A stretch of 59,239 bases of DNA from Ignavibacteriota bacterium (GCA_003142475.1 PLMK01000020.1:1-59239), one strand, 5' to 3'. Numbered from the stretch's first letter, positions 8,972 through 18,626 are shown. Notes: generated by a model not told the origin, from the letters alone. Made by a program: numbers and translations.

Positions 8972-11649
8972 TGAAGTGTTAATGATTGCTGTGCTTCAAT
9001 CGGAATGCGAATAGTAAAACATGCGCCACCATGTGGATTGTTTGATGCTTGAATGGTTCCTTTGTGTGCCTCAACAAATCCTTTCGCAATGGAAAGCCCG
9101 AGTCCTGTTCCACCAGTCTGTGTGCCCGGGACACGATAAAATTTTTCAAAGAGCGTCTTCAATACCTCAGGTGGAAATCCTCTGCCGTTGTCGGAAATAA
9201 GGATAAACAATTCGTCTTCTTGTACATGAGCTTGTATGTCGATTGTGCTTCCTGCGGGTGTATAAAGCGAAGCGTTATGGAGAATATTCGTGAAGACCTG
9301 CTCCAGCAAGACGAAGTCCAACAGCACAAGCGGATTGTTCTCATCAATATGCACCTGTACAATATGACGAGAGAGTTCTTTCTCCAATTTCTTGAGTGAA
9401 GTGTTGATAATATCTCGCACATCGCACCAATCCATTTTCGGAGCAAGCTGTCCAGATTCAAGACGTGTCATATCTAGTAAATTCTCAACCAATCGATTGA
9501 GCCGCTCTGCCGCCGTATGAATTTCACCCAGCAGATCATCATGCATTTTTTTTTCTTGATTCCTATCTGCAAAAAGCAATCCTTCGGATGAGCCGAGAAT
9601 AGCTGCAATCGGTGTTCGTAGTTCATGAGAAATTGAGTTGAACAGAGTTTTGTACAACTTCTCCGATTCTGCAACAACGATGGATTTTTTAGTTACTTCA
9701 TTCAATAATTCCCGTTCAACGGCGGAAGCAATTTGAGCGATAAAATTTTCCAGCAATATTTCCTGATCAATACCTAGTTTTTCATTTTGACGGACTCGAA
9801 CGCCGATAACACCAACCGGATAGCGGGGTCCGGACATGGAATAATAAGTTGCTTGTGCAAAAGGAAGTGTATCTGTAAATTTTCCAGCTTTTTTTTCATT
9901 CCAGTAAGTCCATGCTGCAACACTAAATTCCTTTTCATCCGGTTTCCATGAACTCGCTGTATGTGCTTGATGACTCATATCACCATCTGCATCACCAAGA
10001 AAAACGACAACATCTGCGTTAAAGAACTTTTTAATATTTGCGCTTGTCGCCTGAATGACTTCATCCTGGGAATGTGCAGAGGAAAGATCCTTCGTCAATG
10101 CAAACAAAGCGGAAGAGCGCATTTCGCGTTGGCGGACGGCTCGTTCTCTTTCACGAACACGGGCAGATAAAGTTCCAGATACAGTTGCTACAATAAAAAA
10201 CACTAAAAGCATTAACACGTCTTCAATGCGTCCGATGGAAAATGTATATATGGGTGTTATAAATAAAAAATCCCACGCTAATGCACCACAAGTTGCTCCC
10301 AATAATACTGGGCCGCGCCCCATCCTTAAAGGTAGTAATGATACTGCGAAAAGAATAATGTATGAAATCGTCTTATATTCAATAAGTCGAGCGAGAGGAA
10401 TGCATGCAATTGAGACGCCAAGAATTATCATCGTTGCTAAAAGATATTGCGGTAAACCGGATTGGATATTGGGAATATGTTGGAAGAATAACTGTTGTTG
10501 ATTCTCCTTTTCTTCTTCATGACCGACAACATACACATCGATGTCTCGGCTCTTTCGCAGAAGATTTTTGACAAGCCGCGATGTATGGAAAAAAGCTTTT
10601 GGCTTTGGCTTTCCGATAAGTATCTGCGTCGCATTTTGTTCGCGCGCAACCCGGAGCAGCGCACCAGCTATATCTTCATCGGAAGTCGTTACGATTTCTG
10701 CGCCAAGTTCTCTTGCAAGCTTGAAGTTCTTCGACAGTTGCTCTGTATCTGCAAGCGTTGCTTTTTTTGATGTTTCTACATAGACAGCAACCCATGATGC
10801 ATCCATCGTATATGAAACTCTACGTGCCCAGCGAATGACGGAGAGCGACTGTAGACTGGCATTGATACCGACAACCAGCCGCGTTCCCGATTTCCATGTC
10901 TCAGAAATCCGCTTCGTCTGTTTATATTCCCGTAATTGCTGATCGACACGCTCGGCAGTCAGACGGAGCGACATTTCACGCAACGCCGATAGATTACCGG
11001 CGCGAAAGAAATTTTGTACGGCACGCTGTGAACGCTCAGGTGTATAAACTTTTCCATCTGATAGACGCTTGAGAAGTTCATTGGGTGAGATATCTATCAC
11101 TTCAACTTCATTTGCCGCTTCAAAAATTGAATCTGGCACTGTCTCGCGAATAATGTTGCCGGTAATCTGTGCAACAGTTTCTGCACGGCTTTCAAGATGC
11201 TGCACATTGAGCGTCGTGAAAACATCAATCCCGTTATCAAGAAGCTCGAGTACATCCTGATATCGTTTTGTATGGCGGCTTCCCGGAACATTCGTATGAG
11301 CAAGTTCATCAACGAGGACAAGTTGAGGTTTTCGAGAAATGATCGCATCGAGGTCCATTTCTTCGAGGATCGTTCCTTTGTATTCAATCGTTTTTCTCGG
11401 GATGACAGGCAGGTCGGTAAGGAGAGCTTCGGTTTCAATTCGTTTATGCGTTTCAATGTAGCCAATAATAACATCGATGCCCTTGGATATTTCGGCGTGG
11501 GCATCTCTGAGCATATCGTACGTCTTTCCAACTCCCGCACACATTCCAAAGAAAATCTTCAGTTTTCCTCTTTTTTCCTTCTCCTCCTCTTTCTTTAAAA
11601 GCTGGAGAAGTGTGTCTGGATCTGGACGGTTTTGTTCTTCTATGGACAT
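8968..11649 (-). CDS. kdpD: Sensor histidine kinase KdpD
   Basis: Potassium-limitation sensor kinase, about 893 aa. In order: an N-terminal KdpD domain with P-loop FGMCAGVGKTYDML (residues about 34-47), a universal-stress-protein-like domain (about 245-370), a four-helix DUF4118 membrane region (about 400-500), a GAF-like domain, then HisKA with SHELRTP (His near 675) and a HATPase domain with DNGRGF and GTGLGLSI. All parts are present. The ATG at 11649 gives MSIEEQNRPDPD, the usual N-terminus; another ATG seven codons upstream is possible, and neither has a good Shine-Dalgarno sequence. The stop overlaps kdpE. Confidence 0.95.
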   Translation of the reverse strand: MSIEEQNRPDPDTLLQLLKKEEEKEKRGKLKIFFGMCAGVGKTYDMLRDAHAEISKGIDVIIGYIETHKRIETEALLTDLPVIPRKTIEYKGTILEEMDLDAIISRKPQLVLVDELAHTNVPGSRHTKRYQDVLELLDNGIDVFTTLNVQHLESRAETVAQITGNIIRETVPDSIFEAANEVEVIDISPNELLKRLSDGKVYTPERSQRAVQNFFRAGNLSALREMSLRLTAERVDQQLREYKQTKRISETWKSGTRLVVGINASLQSLSVIRWARRVSYTMDASWVAVYVETSKKATLADTEQLSKNFKLARELGAEIVTTSDEDIAGALLRVAREQNATQILIGKPKPKAFFHTSRLVKNLLRKSRDIDVYVVGHEEEKENQQQLFFQHIPNIQSGLPQYLLATMIILGVSIACIPLARLIEYKTISYIILFAVSLLPLRMGRGPVLLGATCGALAWDFLFITPIYTFSIGRIEDVLMLLVFFIVATVSGTLSARVRERERAVRQREMRSSALFALTKDLSSAHSQDEVIQATSANIKKFFNADVVVFLGDADGDMSHQAHTASSWKPDEKEFSVAAWTYWNEKKAGKFTDTLPFAQATYYSMSGPRYPVGVIGVRVRQNEKLGIDQEILLENFIAQIASAVERELLNEVTKKSIVVAESEKLYKTLFNSISHELRTPIAAILGSSEGLLFADRNQEKKMHDDLLGEIHTAAERLNRLVENLLDMTRLESGQLAPKMDWCDVRDIINTSLKKLEKELSRHIVQVHIDENNPLVLLDFVLLEQVFTNILHNASLYTPAGSTIDIQAHVQEDELFILISDNGRGFPPEVLKTLFEKFYRVPGTQTGGTGLGLSIAKGFVEAHKGTIQASNNPHGGACFTIRIPIEAQQSLTLQ

Positions 11650-11756
11650 AAAGAAATATACGAAAGACATGTGAGAAAAGCGTTTAGAAATAACAAGTCT
11701 ATCGAAAAACTCAACTGAATTATCTTCAAGAAAATTTACAATTTCCTTATGGACTA

Positions 11757-12053
11757 TTAGAGAGTAAAAATAACCCCGCCGGAAGTAATGAGAATTCCAC
11801 CTATCAGCGTCGAGAGGCGAAATGTCTCATGGAAGATGACAACGGAAAGAAATTGAGATACGATAAAAAAGATGACAATATAAATCCCCAGGAGCCGACC
11901 GAAATCCCATTTTAATGTATTTACCATCACACCATATGCAAAAAGGAGGAACGTACCAAGGATAAAACCTATAATTCGTCTGCAAAATCGATAAGGGCCG
12001 AAGTTTTTTTCACTGCACTTTTTTGATCTTTTCGATATTAATAATTCCCGCAT
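11757..12053 (-). CDS. Truncated SMR/EamA-like small membrane protein
   Basis: A 98-aa protein with three hydrophobic helices. The region from about residue 27 lines up by eye with helices 2-4 of small multidrug-resistance or half-EamA transporters (GIYIVIFFIVSQFLSVVIF, then a short loop and a final glycine-rich helix LIGGILITSGGVIF). The first helix, which carries the essential glutamate in SMR pumps, is missing, and no frame upstream restores it. It starts 13 bases after the 60-aa membrane protein and precedes kdpD. It may be a degraded pump gene or a small operon-specific membrane partner. Confidence 0.5.
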   Translation of the reverse strand: MRELLISKRSKKCSEKNFGPYRFCRRIIGFILGTFLLFAYGVMVNTLKWDFGRLLGIYIVIFFIVSQFLSVVIFHETFRLSTLIGGILITSGGVIFTL

Positions 12054-12066
12054 TCTCTATCAATTA

Positions 12067-12249
12067 TCATCGCGGGTACCAACTCTTCCAATCCAAATGA
12101 TCAGGTTTGAACTGAACTAAGTGATCGTGCGAAAGAAATCCCGCCAAAAAACCGATAAGAAGTGCTAGTAAGATAACAATTACCATATGCTGAAATCGGC
12201 TTCTTTCTTCAGGTAATTCTTCTTCCGGTAAATCTTTTTGTTCTTTCAT
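12067..12249 (-). CDS. 60-aa single-helix membrane protein in the kdp operon
   Basis: No family recognised. A charged N-terminus (MKEQKDLPEEELPEERSRF) leads into one hydrophobic helix (about residues 22-42, MVIVILLALLIGFLAGFL) and a short tail ending WKSWYPR. GAAGG precedes the ATG, and the gene begins 25 bases after kdpB, so it is very likely translated. Its place directly behind the pump ATPase suggests a small accessory or regulatory subunit, which is inference. It is not KdpF, which is found elsewhere in the operon. Confidence 0.6.
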   Translation of the reverse strand: MKEQKDLPEEELPEERSRFQHMVIVILLALLIGFLAGFLSHDHLVQFKPDHLDWKSWYPR

Positions 12250-12274
12250 ACCTTCGATCCCTTTCTTGATACAA

Positions 12275-14377
12275 TTAAATAATCTTCATAGCTACCATCA
12301 ACATATCGATCAGCTTGATTCCGATAAACGGAGCTATGACGCCTCCGACACCGTAAATGAGCAAATGTCTTCGCAGCAACTGGACGGCGCTAATCGGCCG
12401 GTATTTTACTCCTTTGAGCGCTAATGGTATCAGTGCAACAATAATCAGTGCATTGAAGATAACTGCAGAGAGGATAGCACTTTCCGGAGTGGCAAGTTTC
12501 ATGATGTTCAATGCATTCAATACAGGATATGTTGTTGCAAATGCAGCGGGGATGATGGCAAAATACTTCGCAACATCATTGGCAATGCTGAAAGTTGTCA
12601 GGGTCCCGCGTGTCATGAGAAGCTGTTTTCCGATTTCAACGATCTCCATAAGCTTTGTCGGATTGCTGTCGAGGTCGATCATATTTGCGGCTTCTCGTGC
12701 AGACTGTGTGCCGGTATTCATTGCTACTGCAACATCTGCCTGGGCAAGGGCCGGAGCATCGTTCGTACCATCACCGGTCATTGCGACAAGACGTCCGCCT
12801 TTTTGATAATCACGAATAAGTTTAAGTTTATCTTCAGGTTTTGCTTCTGCAAGAAAATCGTCTACACCTGCTTCGGCTGCGATGGCAGTTGCTGTTAATG
12901 GGTTGTCGCCTGTGATCATCACGGTTCTAATTCCCATTTTGCGCAGATGTGCAAACCGTTCTTTAATTCCACCTTTGACAATATCTTTCAAATGAATGAC
13001 GCCGAGCACTTCCTTGTTTTCTGCAACGACCAACGGAGTGGCGCCGGCACGGCTGACATCCTGCACTGCCTGTTGGATAGCAGATGGAAACACGCCGCCC
13101 TGTTGTTCGATATAGAGTTTCATTGCCTCAGCAGCACCTTTTCTGATAATCCTTTTTCCGTTTTTGCCTTCGGGCTGGATATCGGCTCCGCTCATACGCG
13201 TCTGCGCACTGAAGGGAACAAAATGTGCCGAAATCTCATGAATGTCACGACCTCGCAATCCGTATTTCTCTTTGGCAAGAATGACGATCGACCTGCCTTC
13301 GGGGGTCTCATCCGCAAGAGAAGCGAGCTGTGCTGCATCTGCCAATCGTTCCTTTGAGATTCCCGGTGCGGGAGTGAATTCTGTCGCCATACGGTTTCCA
13401 AGAGTGATGGTTCCTGTCTTATCGAGGAGGAGCACATCGACATCTCCTGCAGCTTCGATGGCGCGACCCGATGTCGCTATCACGTTATGCCGGATCATCC
13501 GGTCCATACCGGCTATGCCGATTGCAGAAAGAAGTCCGCCGATCGTCGTGGGAATCAAACAGACAAGAAGAGCAACGAGCACCGTTACGGTAACAGGTGC
13601 CCCGTGACCGGCGACTTCAACGCTAAATAACGAGAAGGGAAGAAGCGTCATACAGACGATAAGAAAAATAATGGTGAATGCTGCAAGTAATATATTAAGG
13701 GCAATTTCATTTGGAGTTTTTTGCCGCTTGGCACCTTCAATTAAATGAATCATTCTGTCGAGAAATCCGCCGCCGGGCTCTGCTGTCACCCGAATGATGA
13801 GCCAATCGGAAAGCACGCGCGTGCCGCCTGTGACAGCGCTTCGATCACCGCCGGATTCACGAATCACCGGAGCACTTTCGCCTGTAATAGCGCTTTCATC
13901 TACAGAAGCGATGCCTTCAATAACTTCACCGTCGGCCGAGATGATATCTCCAGCTTCTGCAAGGAACGCATCACCTTTTTGTAATTGCGGCGAAGTGACC
14001 ACATCAAAACCTGAACTTCGCTTGGGACTATGCAATCGCTTTGCCGTTGTGTCCCTACGTGATCGGCGTAATGCTTCCGCCTGCGCTTTTCCTCGTCCTT
14101 CAGCCAATGCTTCTGAAAAATTTGCGAAGAGAACCGTGAACCATAACCAGAGCGATACAAAACCAATATACCATGCTGGCGCTTCTCCAGTGCCGAGCAA
14201 CGCTTGAATCCATAAAGCCAAAGTTAAGACACTTCCAACTTCCACGACAAACATAACCGGATTCCGTGCCATCGACCATGGATTCAATTTCACAAATGAA
14301 TCAAACAACGCACGGCGAAACATTCCGCCGTTAAGTCCTAAAGGTTTCCTGAGTTGTTGTGTAGATTGTATTGCCAT
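12275..14377 (-). CDS. kdpB: Potassium-transporting ATPase ATP-binding subunit KdpB
   Basis: The P-type ATPase subunit that drives K+ uptake through KdpA, 700 aa, complete. TGES is at 165-168 (the serine corresponds to the residue phosphorylated for inhibition in E. coli KdpB) and the phosphorylation motif DKTGT at 319-323. The hinge [20 protein letters not shown] and the C-terminal helices are intact. The start [14 protein letters not shown] is 31 bases after kdpA. It is followed not by kdpC, the usual neighbour, but by two small membrane-protein genes. Confidence 0.97.
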   Translation of the reverse strand: MAIQSTQQLRKPLGLNGGMFRRALFDSFVKLNPWSMARNPVMFVVEVGSVLTLALWIQALLGTGEAPAWYIGFVSLWLWFTVLFANFSEALAEGRGKAQAEALRRSRRDTTAKRLHSPKRSSGFDVVTSPQLQKGDAFLAEAGDIISADGEVIEGIASVDESAITGESAPVIRESGGDRSAVTGGTRVLSDWLIIRVTAEPGGGFLDRMIHLIEGAKRQKTPNEIALNILLAAFTIIFLIVCMTLLPFSLFSVEVAGHGAPVTVTVLVALLVCLIPTTIGGLLSAIGIAGMDRMIRHNVIATSGRAIEAAGDVDVLLLDKTGTITLGNRMATEFTPAPGISKERLADAAQLASLADETPEGRSIVILAKEKYGLRGRDIHEISAHFVPFSAQTRMSGADIQPEGKNGKRIIRKGAAEAMKLYIEQQGGVFPSAIQQAVQDVSRAGATPLVVAENKEVLGVIHLKDIVKGGIKERFAHLRKMGIRTVMITGDNPLTATAIAAEAGVDDFLAEAKPEDKLKLIRDYQKGGRLVAMTGDGTNDAPALAQADVAVAMNTGTQSAREAANMIDLDSNPTKLMEIVEIGKQLLMTRGTLTTFSIANDVAKYFAIIPAAFATTYPVLNALNIMKLATPESAILSAVIFNALIIVALIPLALKGVKYRPISAVQLLRRHLLIYGVGGVIAPFIGIKLIDMLMVAMKII

Positions 14378-14408
14378 TTTTCTATCGTCCTTCTTTCTCG
14401 TGAGTACG

Positions 14409-16151
14409 TTATTGCATCATCAAAAAATGTTCGACAATCGGACCGAGTGCAAGAGCGGGCAAGAAATTCAGTGCACCAACAATCAATACGACGGCAATAA
14501 GCCAGAAAATAAATAGCGGCGTATGCGTCGGCAGTGTTCCTTCGCTCGCCGGAACCAATTTCTTTTTTACAAGAGAACCCGCTAGTGCTAATGTCGGCAC
14601 TGCAAGCCAATAGCGTCCGATGAGCATTGCCAATCCGCCGGTGAGATTGTAAAACGGTGTATTGACACTGGCACCGGCAAATGCACTTCCGTTATTGTTC
14701 GCTTGCGACGTAAAGACATAGAGAATCTCGCTAAATCCATGCGGACCCGGATTCATAATCCCTGCTTTTCCGGCAGCCGTGACAACCGCGAGAGCTGTAA
14801 GAACGAGCACCGTGATCGGCATAATAAGTATGAGAAGCGATGCCATTTTCATTTCATACGCTTCAATTTTATGGCCTAAATATTCAGGTGTACGTCCGAC
14901 AAGCAATCCCGCCACGAAAACAGCAACCACCACAAAGATCAGCATTCCGTATAGGCCTGACCCAACCCCGCCGAAGACAACTTCTCCGAGATGAAGCATG
15001 ACAAGCGTAATCAATCCACCAAGCGGAGTGTAAGAATCGTGCATAGAATTTACTGAACCGTTTGAAGCAGCAGTAGTAACTGTCGCCCAAACAGCGGAAT
15101 TGGGAATGCCGAACCGGACTTCCTTTCCCTCCATATTACCGCCGGGATTGATGGAAGTCGATTGTTGATCCACGCCGAGTGCGGTGAGTTTAGGATTGCC
15201 TGAACCTTCAAGACTATACATCCAAAATACTGCAGCGACAAGTATCAGCATCATAGCAGCATAGATTGCCCACCCCTGGCGCGTATCGTTCACCATCTTT
15301 CCAAATGTGCAGCACAGTGCTGCAGGGATAAGTAAAATTGCAAGCATTTCTAAAAAGTCAGCAAGGGGAGTGGGGTTTTCATACGGATGCGCTGAATTAA
15401 CGTTGAAGAAACCACCGCCATTAGTTCCAAGCTGCTTAATGGCAATCTGCGATGCCGCTGGTCCCATCGCCAGAACTTGATTCGTCACTTTCACACCGCC
15501 GGTGTCGGAGGTCGCTTGGAGAAAAGGAACGGAAACGTATGCAGAATTATTCTGGATAACTCCTTGCGAAACAAGGACGAGTGCAAAGACAATCGCAAGC
15601 GGGAGGAGTATATACAATGTGCTGCGAGTCATATCCACCCAGAAATTTCCAAGTGTTTTCGCAGAATGCCGGGCGACCCCGCGGATAAAAAGGGCAAGTA
15701 CAGCCATCCCCGATGCTGCAGAAACGAAATTCTGCACGGTCAGGGCGAGCATCTGTGTAAAATAGCTCATCGTTGTTTCCCCACCGTAGCCCTGCCAGTT
15801 CGTATTCGTAGCAAAGCTCACGGCGGTATTGAACGAAGAGTCTGGAGTAACGGCTGCCATTCCTTGCGGGTTCAACGGTAAAAATTGTTGAACGCGCTGT
15901 ATAAGATAAACGGCGAGCAGCCCTATAAAATTGAAGAGGAGCAGTGCAATTGCATTTGCTTTCCAATCCATCTCTTCGTCAGGACTGATTTTTGTCAGAC
16001 GGTAGATGAGACGTTCGAGCGGGCCAAGAACAGGATCGAGAAATGTTTTTTCTCTTTGGTACACGCGCGCCATAAATGCACCGAGCGGTTTTGCAAGCAG
16101 TGTCAGCGCTGCGAGGTAAAACGCGATTTGTAAAATCCCATTGAGTGTCAT
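14409..16151 (-). CDS. kdpA: Potassium-transporting ATPase potassium-binding subunit KdpA
   Basis: The channel-like subunit that selects and carries K+, 580 aa with about ten membrane helices. The four selectivity-filter repeats are visible, for example [31 protein letters not shown] and [12 protein letters not shown]. The ATG at 16151 ([14 protein letters not shown]) overlaps the stop of kdpF as ATGA, and its N-terminus matches the family. A longer in-frame extension to 16298 runs through the small upstream genes and is spurious. Confidence 0.97.
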   Translation of the reverse strand: MTLNGILQIAFYLAALTLLAKPLGAFMARVYQREKTFLDPVLGPLERLIYRLTKISPDEEMDWKANAIALLLFNFIGLLAVYLIQRVQQFLPLNPQGMAAVTPDSSFNTAVSFATNTNWQGYGGETTMSYFTQMLALTVQNFVSAASGMAVLALFIRGVARHSAKTLGNFWVDMTRSTLYILLPLAIVFALVLVSQGVIQNNSAYVSVPFLQATSDTGGVKVTNQVLAMGPAASQIAIKQLGTNGGGFFNVNSAHPYENPTPLADFLEMLAILLIPAALCCTFGKMVNDTRQGWAIYAAMMLILVAAVFWMYSLEGSGNPKLTALGVDQQSTSINPGGNMEGKEVRFGIPNSAVWATVTTAASNGSVNSMHDSYTPLGGLITLVMLHLGEVVFGGVGSGLYGMLIFVVVAVFVAGLLVGRTPEYLGHKIEAYEMKMASLLILIMPITVLVLTALAVVTAAGKAGIMNPGPHGFSEILYVFTSQANNNGSAFAGASVNTPFYNLTGGLAMLIGRYWLAVPTLALAGSLVKKKLVPASEGTLPTHTPLFIFWLIAVVLIVGALNFLPALALGPIVEHFLMMQ

Positions 16152-16240
16152 TCGAATATCTCCGGTTTCAATAGTGCGACAAGTAAATACGCTAAGAGAC
16201 CAACTGCGATAATTCCTGAAATGATATAGAGAAAGTTCAT
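16148..16240 (-). CDS. kdpF: KdpF, 30-aa subunit of the Kdp pump
   Basis: Sequence MNFLYIISGIIAVGLLAYLL followed by [10 protein letters not shown]: one membrane helix and the typical KdpF ending (LxKPExF). KdpF stabilises the KdpABC complex in E. coli. A strong AGGAGG lies six bases before the ATG. Its start overlaps the stop of the 43-aa ORF and its stop overlaps the kdpA start, each as ATGA, so translation is probably coupled through all three. Confidence 0.9.
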   Translation of the reverse strand: MNFLYIISGIIAVGLLAYLLVALLKPEIFE

Positions 16241-16368
16241 ATGGTGCCTCCTGATTTTTCTTCAATATTTTTATCAGCTTCGGGCTGAAGAACTTCACAT
16301 ATTTTCAGAAGTCCCCACGTAAGAACAAAAAATACAACGGCGACGCCGATATAGATAATGTCGTCCAT
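16237..16368 (-). CDS. 43-aa membrane micro-protein upstream of kdpF
   Basis: A small ORF with one hydrophobic helix (MDDIIYIGVAVVFFVLTWGL) then a polar tail (LKICEVLQPEADKNIEEKSG and so on). Its ATG follows the kdpC stop by two bases, with GGAGG in the last codons of kdpC, and its TGA overlaps the kdpF ATG. Short ORFs of this kind (a helix plus a W-x-x-x-x-C-type tail) occur beside kdpF in other genomes, from memory. The function is unknown; a small structural or regulatory subunit of the pump is plausible. Confidence 0.65.
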   Translation of the reverse strand: MDDIIYIGVAVVFFVLTWGLLKICEVLQPEADKNIEEKSGGTI

Positions 16369-16370
16369 GG

Positions 16371-16967
16371 TTATTTTCCTCCTGATAAGGATTGAGTTTC
16401 ATCGAGTGCAAGATTCAATTTGAGAACATTCACACGAGGTTCTCCAAGAAATCCCAATTGCCTTCCTTCGGTGTATTGAGTCACCAGAGATCGAAGATTA
16501 TCCTGGTTCAGATTTCGGATTCGGGCTACACGGGGAAGCTGATAGAGAGCGGCTGCAATACTGATGTGAGGATCCAGTCCGCTTCCTGAAGCCGTCACAA
16601 GATCCGCCGGAACAGGCTGTATATTCGAGGAGTCGACTGCTTTCAGATCCTGAATTCTTTTCTTCATTCCCTCGAGATATGCCTGATTGATCGGTCCGTA
16701 ATTTGATCCTGTTGACGCTGCGGCGTTATACGCGAATGGGCCTGTTGCCGATAACCGGCTCCAAAAGTATTTCGGGTCACTAAACGGCTGCCCGATAAGT
16801 TCAGAGCCGAAAGTTTTCCCGTCCTTTACAATCAAGCTTCCGTTCGCCTTCTTAGGGAATATTAACTGTGCAAGGCCGGTTACTGCCAGCGGGTACAATA
16901 TTCCCGTGAGAACGGTGAACACGCTAAGAGCGATAATAGAGATGCGAAGATGTTTGAGCAACATCAT
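16371..16967 (-). CDS. kdpC: Potassium-transporting ATPase subunit KdpC
   Basis: The single-helix subunit that raises the ATP affinity of KdpB, 198 aa. One N-terminal helix (about residues 8-30, including LYPLAVTGLAQLIFP) is followed by the periplasmic domain with ANGSLI, GSELIGQPF, YFWSRLSAT, GPINQAYLEG and the DPHISIAAALYQ motif. The start is the ATG at 16967, eight bases after GGAGG; a TTG five codons upstream lies in that Shine-Dalgarno sequence. It is the first gene of this operon, whereas kdpC normally follows kdpB. Confidence 0.96.
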   Translation of the reverse strand: MMLLKHLRISIIALSVFTVLTGILYPLAVTGLAQLIFPKKANGSLIVKDGKTFGSELIGQPFSDPKYFWSRLSATGPFAYNAAASTGSNYGPINQAYLEGMKKRIQDLKAVDSSNIQPVPADLVTASGSGLDPHISIAAALYQLPRVARIRNLNQDNLRSLVTQYTEGRQLGFLGEPRVNVLKLNLALDETQSLSGGK

Positions 16968-17080
16968 TGTGGATTCCTCCAATTGTCATTTTGAATTTTT
17001 GTAACCGCCTCATCAATTAGAAGCGGAGTGATGATAAATTCTTGTTTCATAAAATTTCTATTCATTGTTGCGCTTCCAAT

Positions 17081-17272
17081 ATGGCAAGAGATGAGATACA
17101 AATGCAATCAACAAGGTCTAAAAAGAGAGGCTGGAAGTATAAAGATATTATTAAAAACGGCGAATTCTGTAGAATAATTTCTATTGAGGTAATGCGAAAT
17201 AAAATAGGATACGAGTATAGTATCCTCTATCAAGCTTTGGGAGTGAAGATCGATGAACCTGAACTAAAATAA
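17081..17272 (+). CDS. Small hypothetical protein (63 aa)
   Basis: The reading frame MARDEIQMQSTRSKKRGWKY runs on through KDIIKNGEFCRIISIEV to LYQALGVKIDEPELK. It is basic at the start and looks coding in composition, with alternating strand-like segments, but I recognise no family. No Shine-Dalgarno sequence is visible, and the frame extends upstream to a TTG at 17042. It is divergent from kdpC and convergent with the frameshifted Cas2-like gene. It could be a chance ORF. Confidence 0.35.
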   Translation: MARDEIQMQSTRSKKRGWKYKDIIKNGEFCRIISIEVMRNKIGYEYSILYQALGVKIDEPELK

Positions 17273-17306
17273 AAATGTATCCAAGGATATAACGTGCTGA
17301 CTGCTT

Positions 17307-17575
17307 TTAGTCTCTCAATTCTTTCTTTAACCAATCGGATATCAGTTCTGAACCGTAGGCTTTATAAGGGCGCTTGAGGTTGATAATGTAAATATTGTCA
17401 CCTGTACCGATATGTTTTTTCAGTTCTTCACACACAATGTCCGGTGTTTCATCCGTGATGATTGCATAGGAAGATTCTGAAAGTCGGACGTTAGAATAAC
17501 TATTAATTTTATCAAGTAGATTTGAATAATTCTGTCCGGTTTGTTCGGGTCGAATGTAACGAGAAGTAATGGCAT
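17307..17575 (-). pseudogene. Cas2-like (SinR-family-like) small protein, frameshifted
   Basis: Two overlapping frames together encode an 89-aa protein. From the ATG at 17575 one frame reads MPLLLVTFDPNKP. Around 17536-17539 the homology passes to the other frame, which reads GQNYSNLLDKINSYSNVRLS, later HIGTGDNIYIINL, and ends SDWLKKELRD at a TAA. Joined, this matches the small Cas2-fold proteins (YDLNKPGQNY-x-L pattern, then a strand, a helix and NDxIxVI) often labelled Cas2-like or SinR family. A single missing base in CCGG explains the break. No cas1 or CRISPR array is nearby. It may be a true pseudogene, a sequencing error, or less likely programmed frameshifting. Confidence 0.6.
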
Positions 17576-17742
17576 AATGTTCTTTCTCGAATGAGGATGT
17601 CAGTTGCTATTCTTTTTTGTTATTGCTCTCAATATATAGAGGCTGAAAAAAAATCAAAGTGGAATAAAAAAGGATGCTAAAAGTGTAAAAATAATATAAA
17701 AACAGTGAATCCTGACATATTAAACAAGTAGGAAAATGGAAC

Positions 17743-17757
17743 CCATCTTTAAGATGG
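17743..17757. repeat. Short palindrome after the GNAT gene
   Basis: CCATCTT-T-AAGATGG, a perfect 7-bp inverted repeat, lies just downstream of the minus-strand GNAT stop. It could be a weak terminator, but no clean T run follows. Confidence 0.35.
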
Positions 17758-17767
17758 ACGCCTTTCT

Positions 17768-18580
17768 CTATCCACAATAACCTGTCGCCCTATTATACAT
17801 CATTGCGGGTTGCCAATTTACTTTGTTCCCCAAGATCATACGGGGAGATGTGCGATACTCCTGAAAGCCTTCTGAAGTTAAAAATTCCCGAGCAATTGTA
17901 TTTGTTGCCGGAACAACCGCGGTTGTCTTACCGCGATTTAAACGCACCTTCATTAATTCTAACCCGGCAGCAGAATTACGCGCAATAATTAGTCCTCCAC
18001 CAAAATCAGGCAGAAAAAATCCTGATATACGGGCGAATGTGTCTGGTGCATAAATACAACCCGTTGAAAAAAACCTCTTAATGAATTGAAACCGATCTTC
18101 TCCTGTAACCTCTCTATCTAATTCTTTGATTATCAAAAAATCTTCCTCTCGCATTTCTCTCACATTTGAAATGTGCTGAGTTGGAACAATCGATTCCCTT
18201 TTATAAAACACATACGTCGAATTTATCTCAAAGCCAAGCTTTCTATAGACGGATTCACCCATTTCACTTGCAGTCAATAAATGGCTGGTGCATCCTTTAC
18301 TTCGACAATAGTCTATGAGATTAGTTGTAACTTTTTTCCCTATTCCTTGTCTTCGATATTCCGGTAATACAATTATTGTTCCAAGCCAGCTAATAGGAGC
18401 GTGCATGATGCCGATGCCGCAGCCAACAATCTTGCTATTCAATTCTGCTATCGCTGGGTAAAAATAAGAATGACCAAAGTGAAATGAGAATAATCTGGGT
18501 AGATCTAAATTCCAATCTTCAGGAGGAAAATTTTGTAATTGAGGTATTTCTGACTCTAATATTTCTCTAATTTTTAGCAT
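17768..18580 (-). CDS. Two-domain GNAT acetyltransferase
   Basis: About 270 aa. The N-terminal GNAT domain has the acetyl-CoA loop VLPEYRRQGIGKK near residues 75-87, followed by the typical GESVYRKLGF segment near 110-119. The second half (from about residue 140, REMREEDF onward) resembles the extra domain of YitH-like acetyltransferases and ends in an acceptor-site-like region. I took the ATG at 18580 (MLKIREILESEI); a TTG four codons upstream is possible. The substrate is unknown. It is a single gene, separated from rqcH by 46 bases. Confidence 0.8.
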   Translation of the reverse strand: MLKIREILESEIPQLQNFPPEDWNLDLPRLFSFHFGHSYFYPAIAELNSKIVGCGIGIMHAPISWLGTIIVLPEYRRQGIGKKVTTNLIDYCRSKGCTSHLLTASEMGESVYRKLGFEINSTYVFYKRESIVPTQHISNVREMREEDFLIIKELDREVTGEDRFQFIKRFFSTGCIYAPDTFARISGFFLPDFGGGLIIARNSAAGLELMKVRLNRGKTTAVVPATNTIAREFLTSEGFQEYRTSPRMILGNKVNWQPAMMYNRATGYCG

Positions 18581-18626
18581 AACTCTATCCAATAAAACAA
18601 TTATCTATTTCAAACATACAGGTGAA

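Noticed and set aside
10055-10501. 148-aa plus-strand frame across kdpD
   Set aside because: Shadow of the membrane region of kdpD, with low-quality composition.
15477-15881. 134-aa plus-strand frame across kdpA
   Set aside because: Shadow of kdpA; its residues match no family and kdpA is intact.
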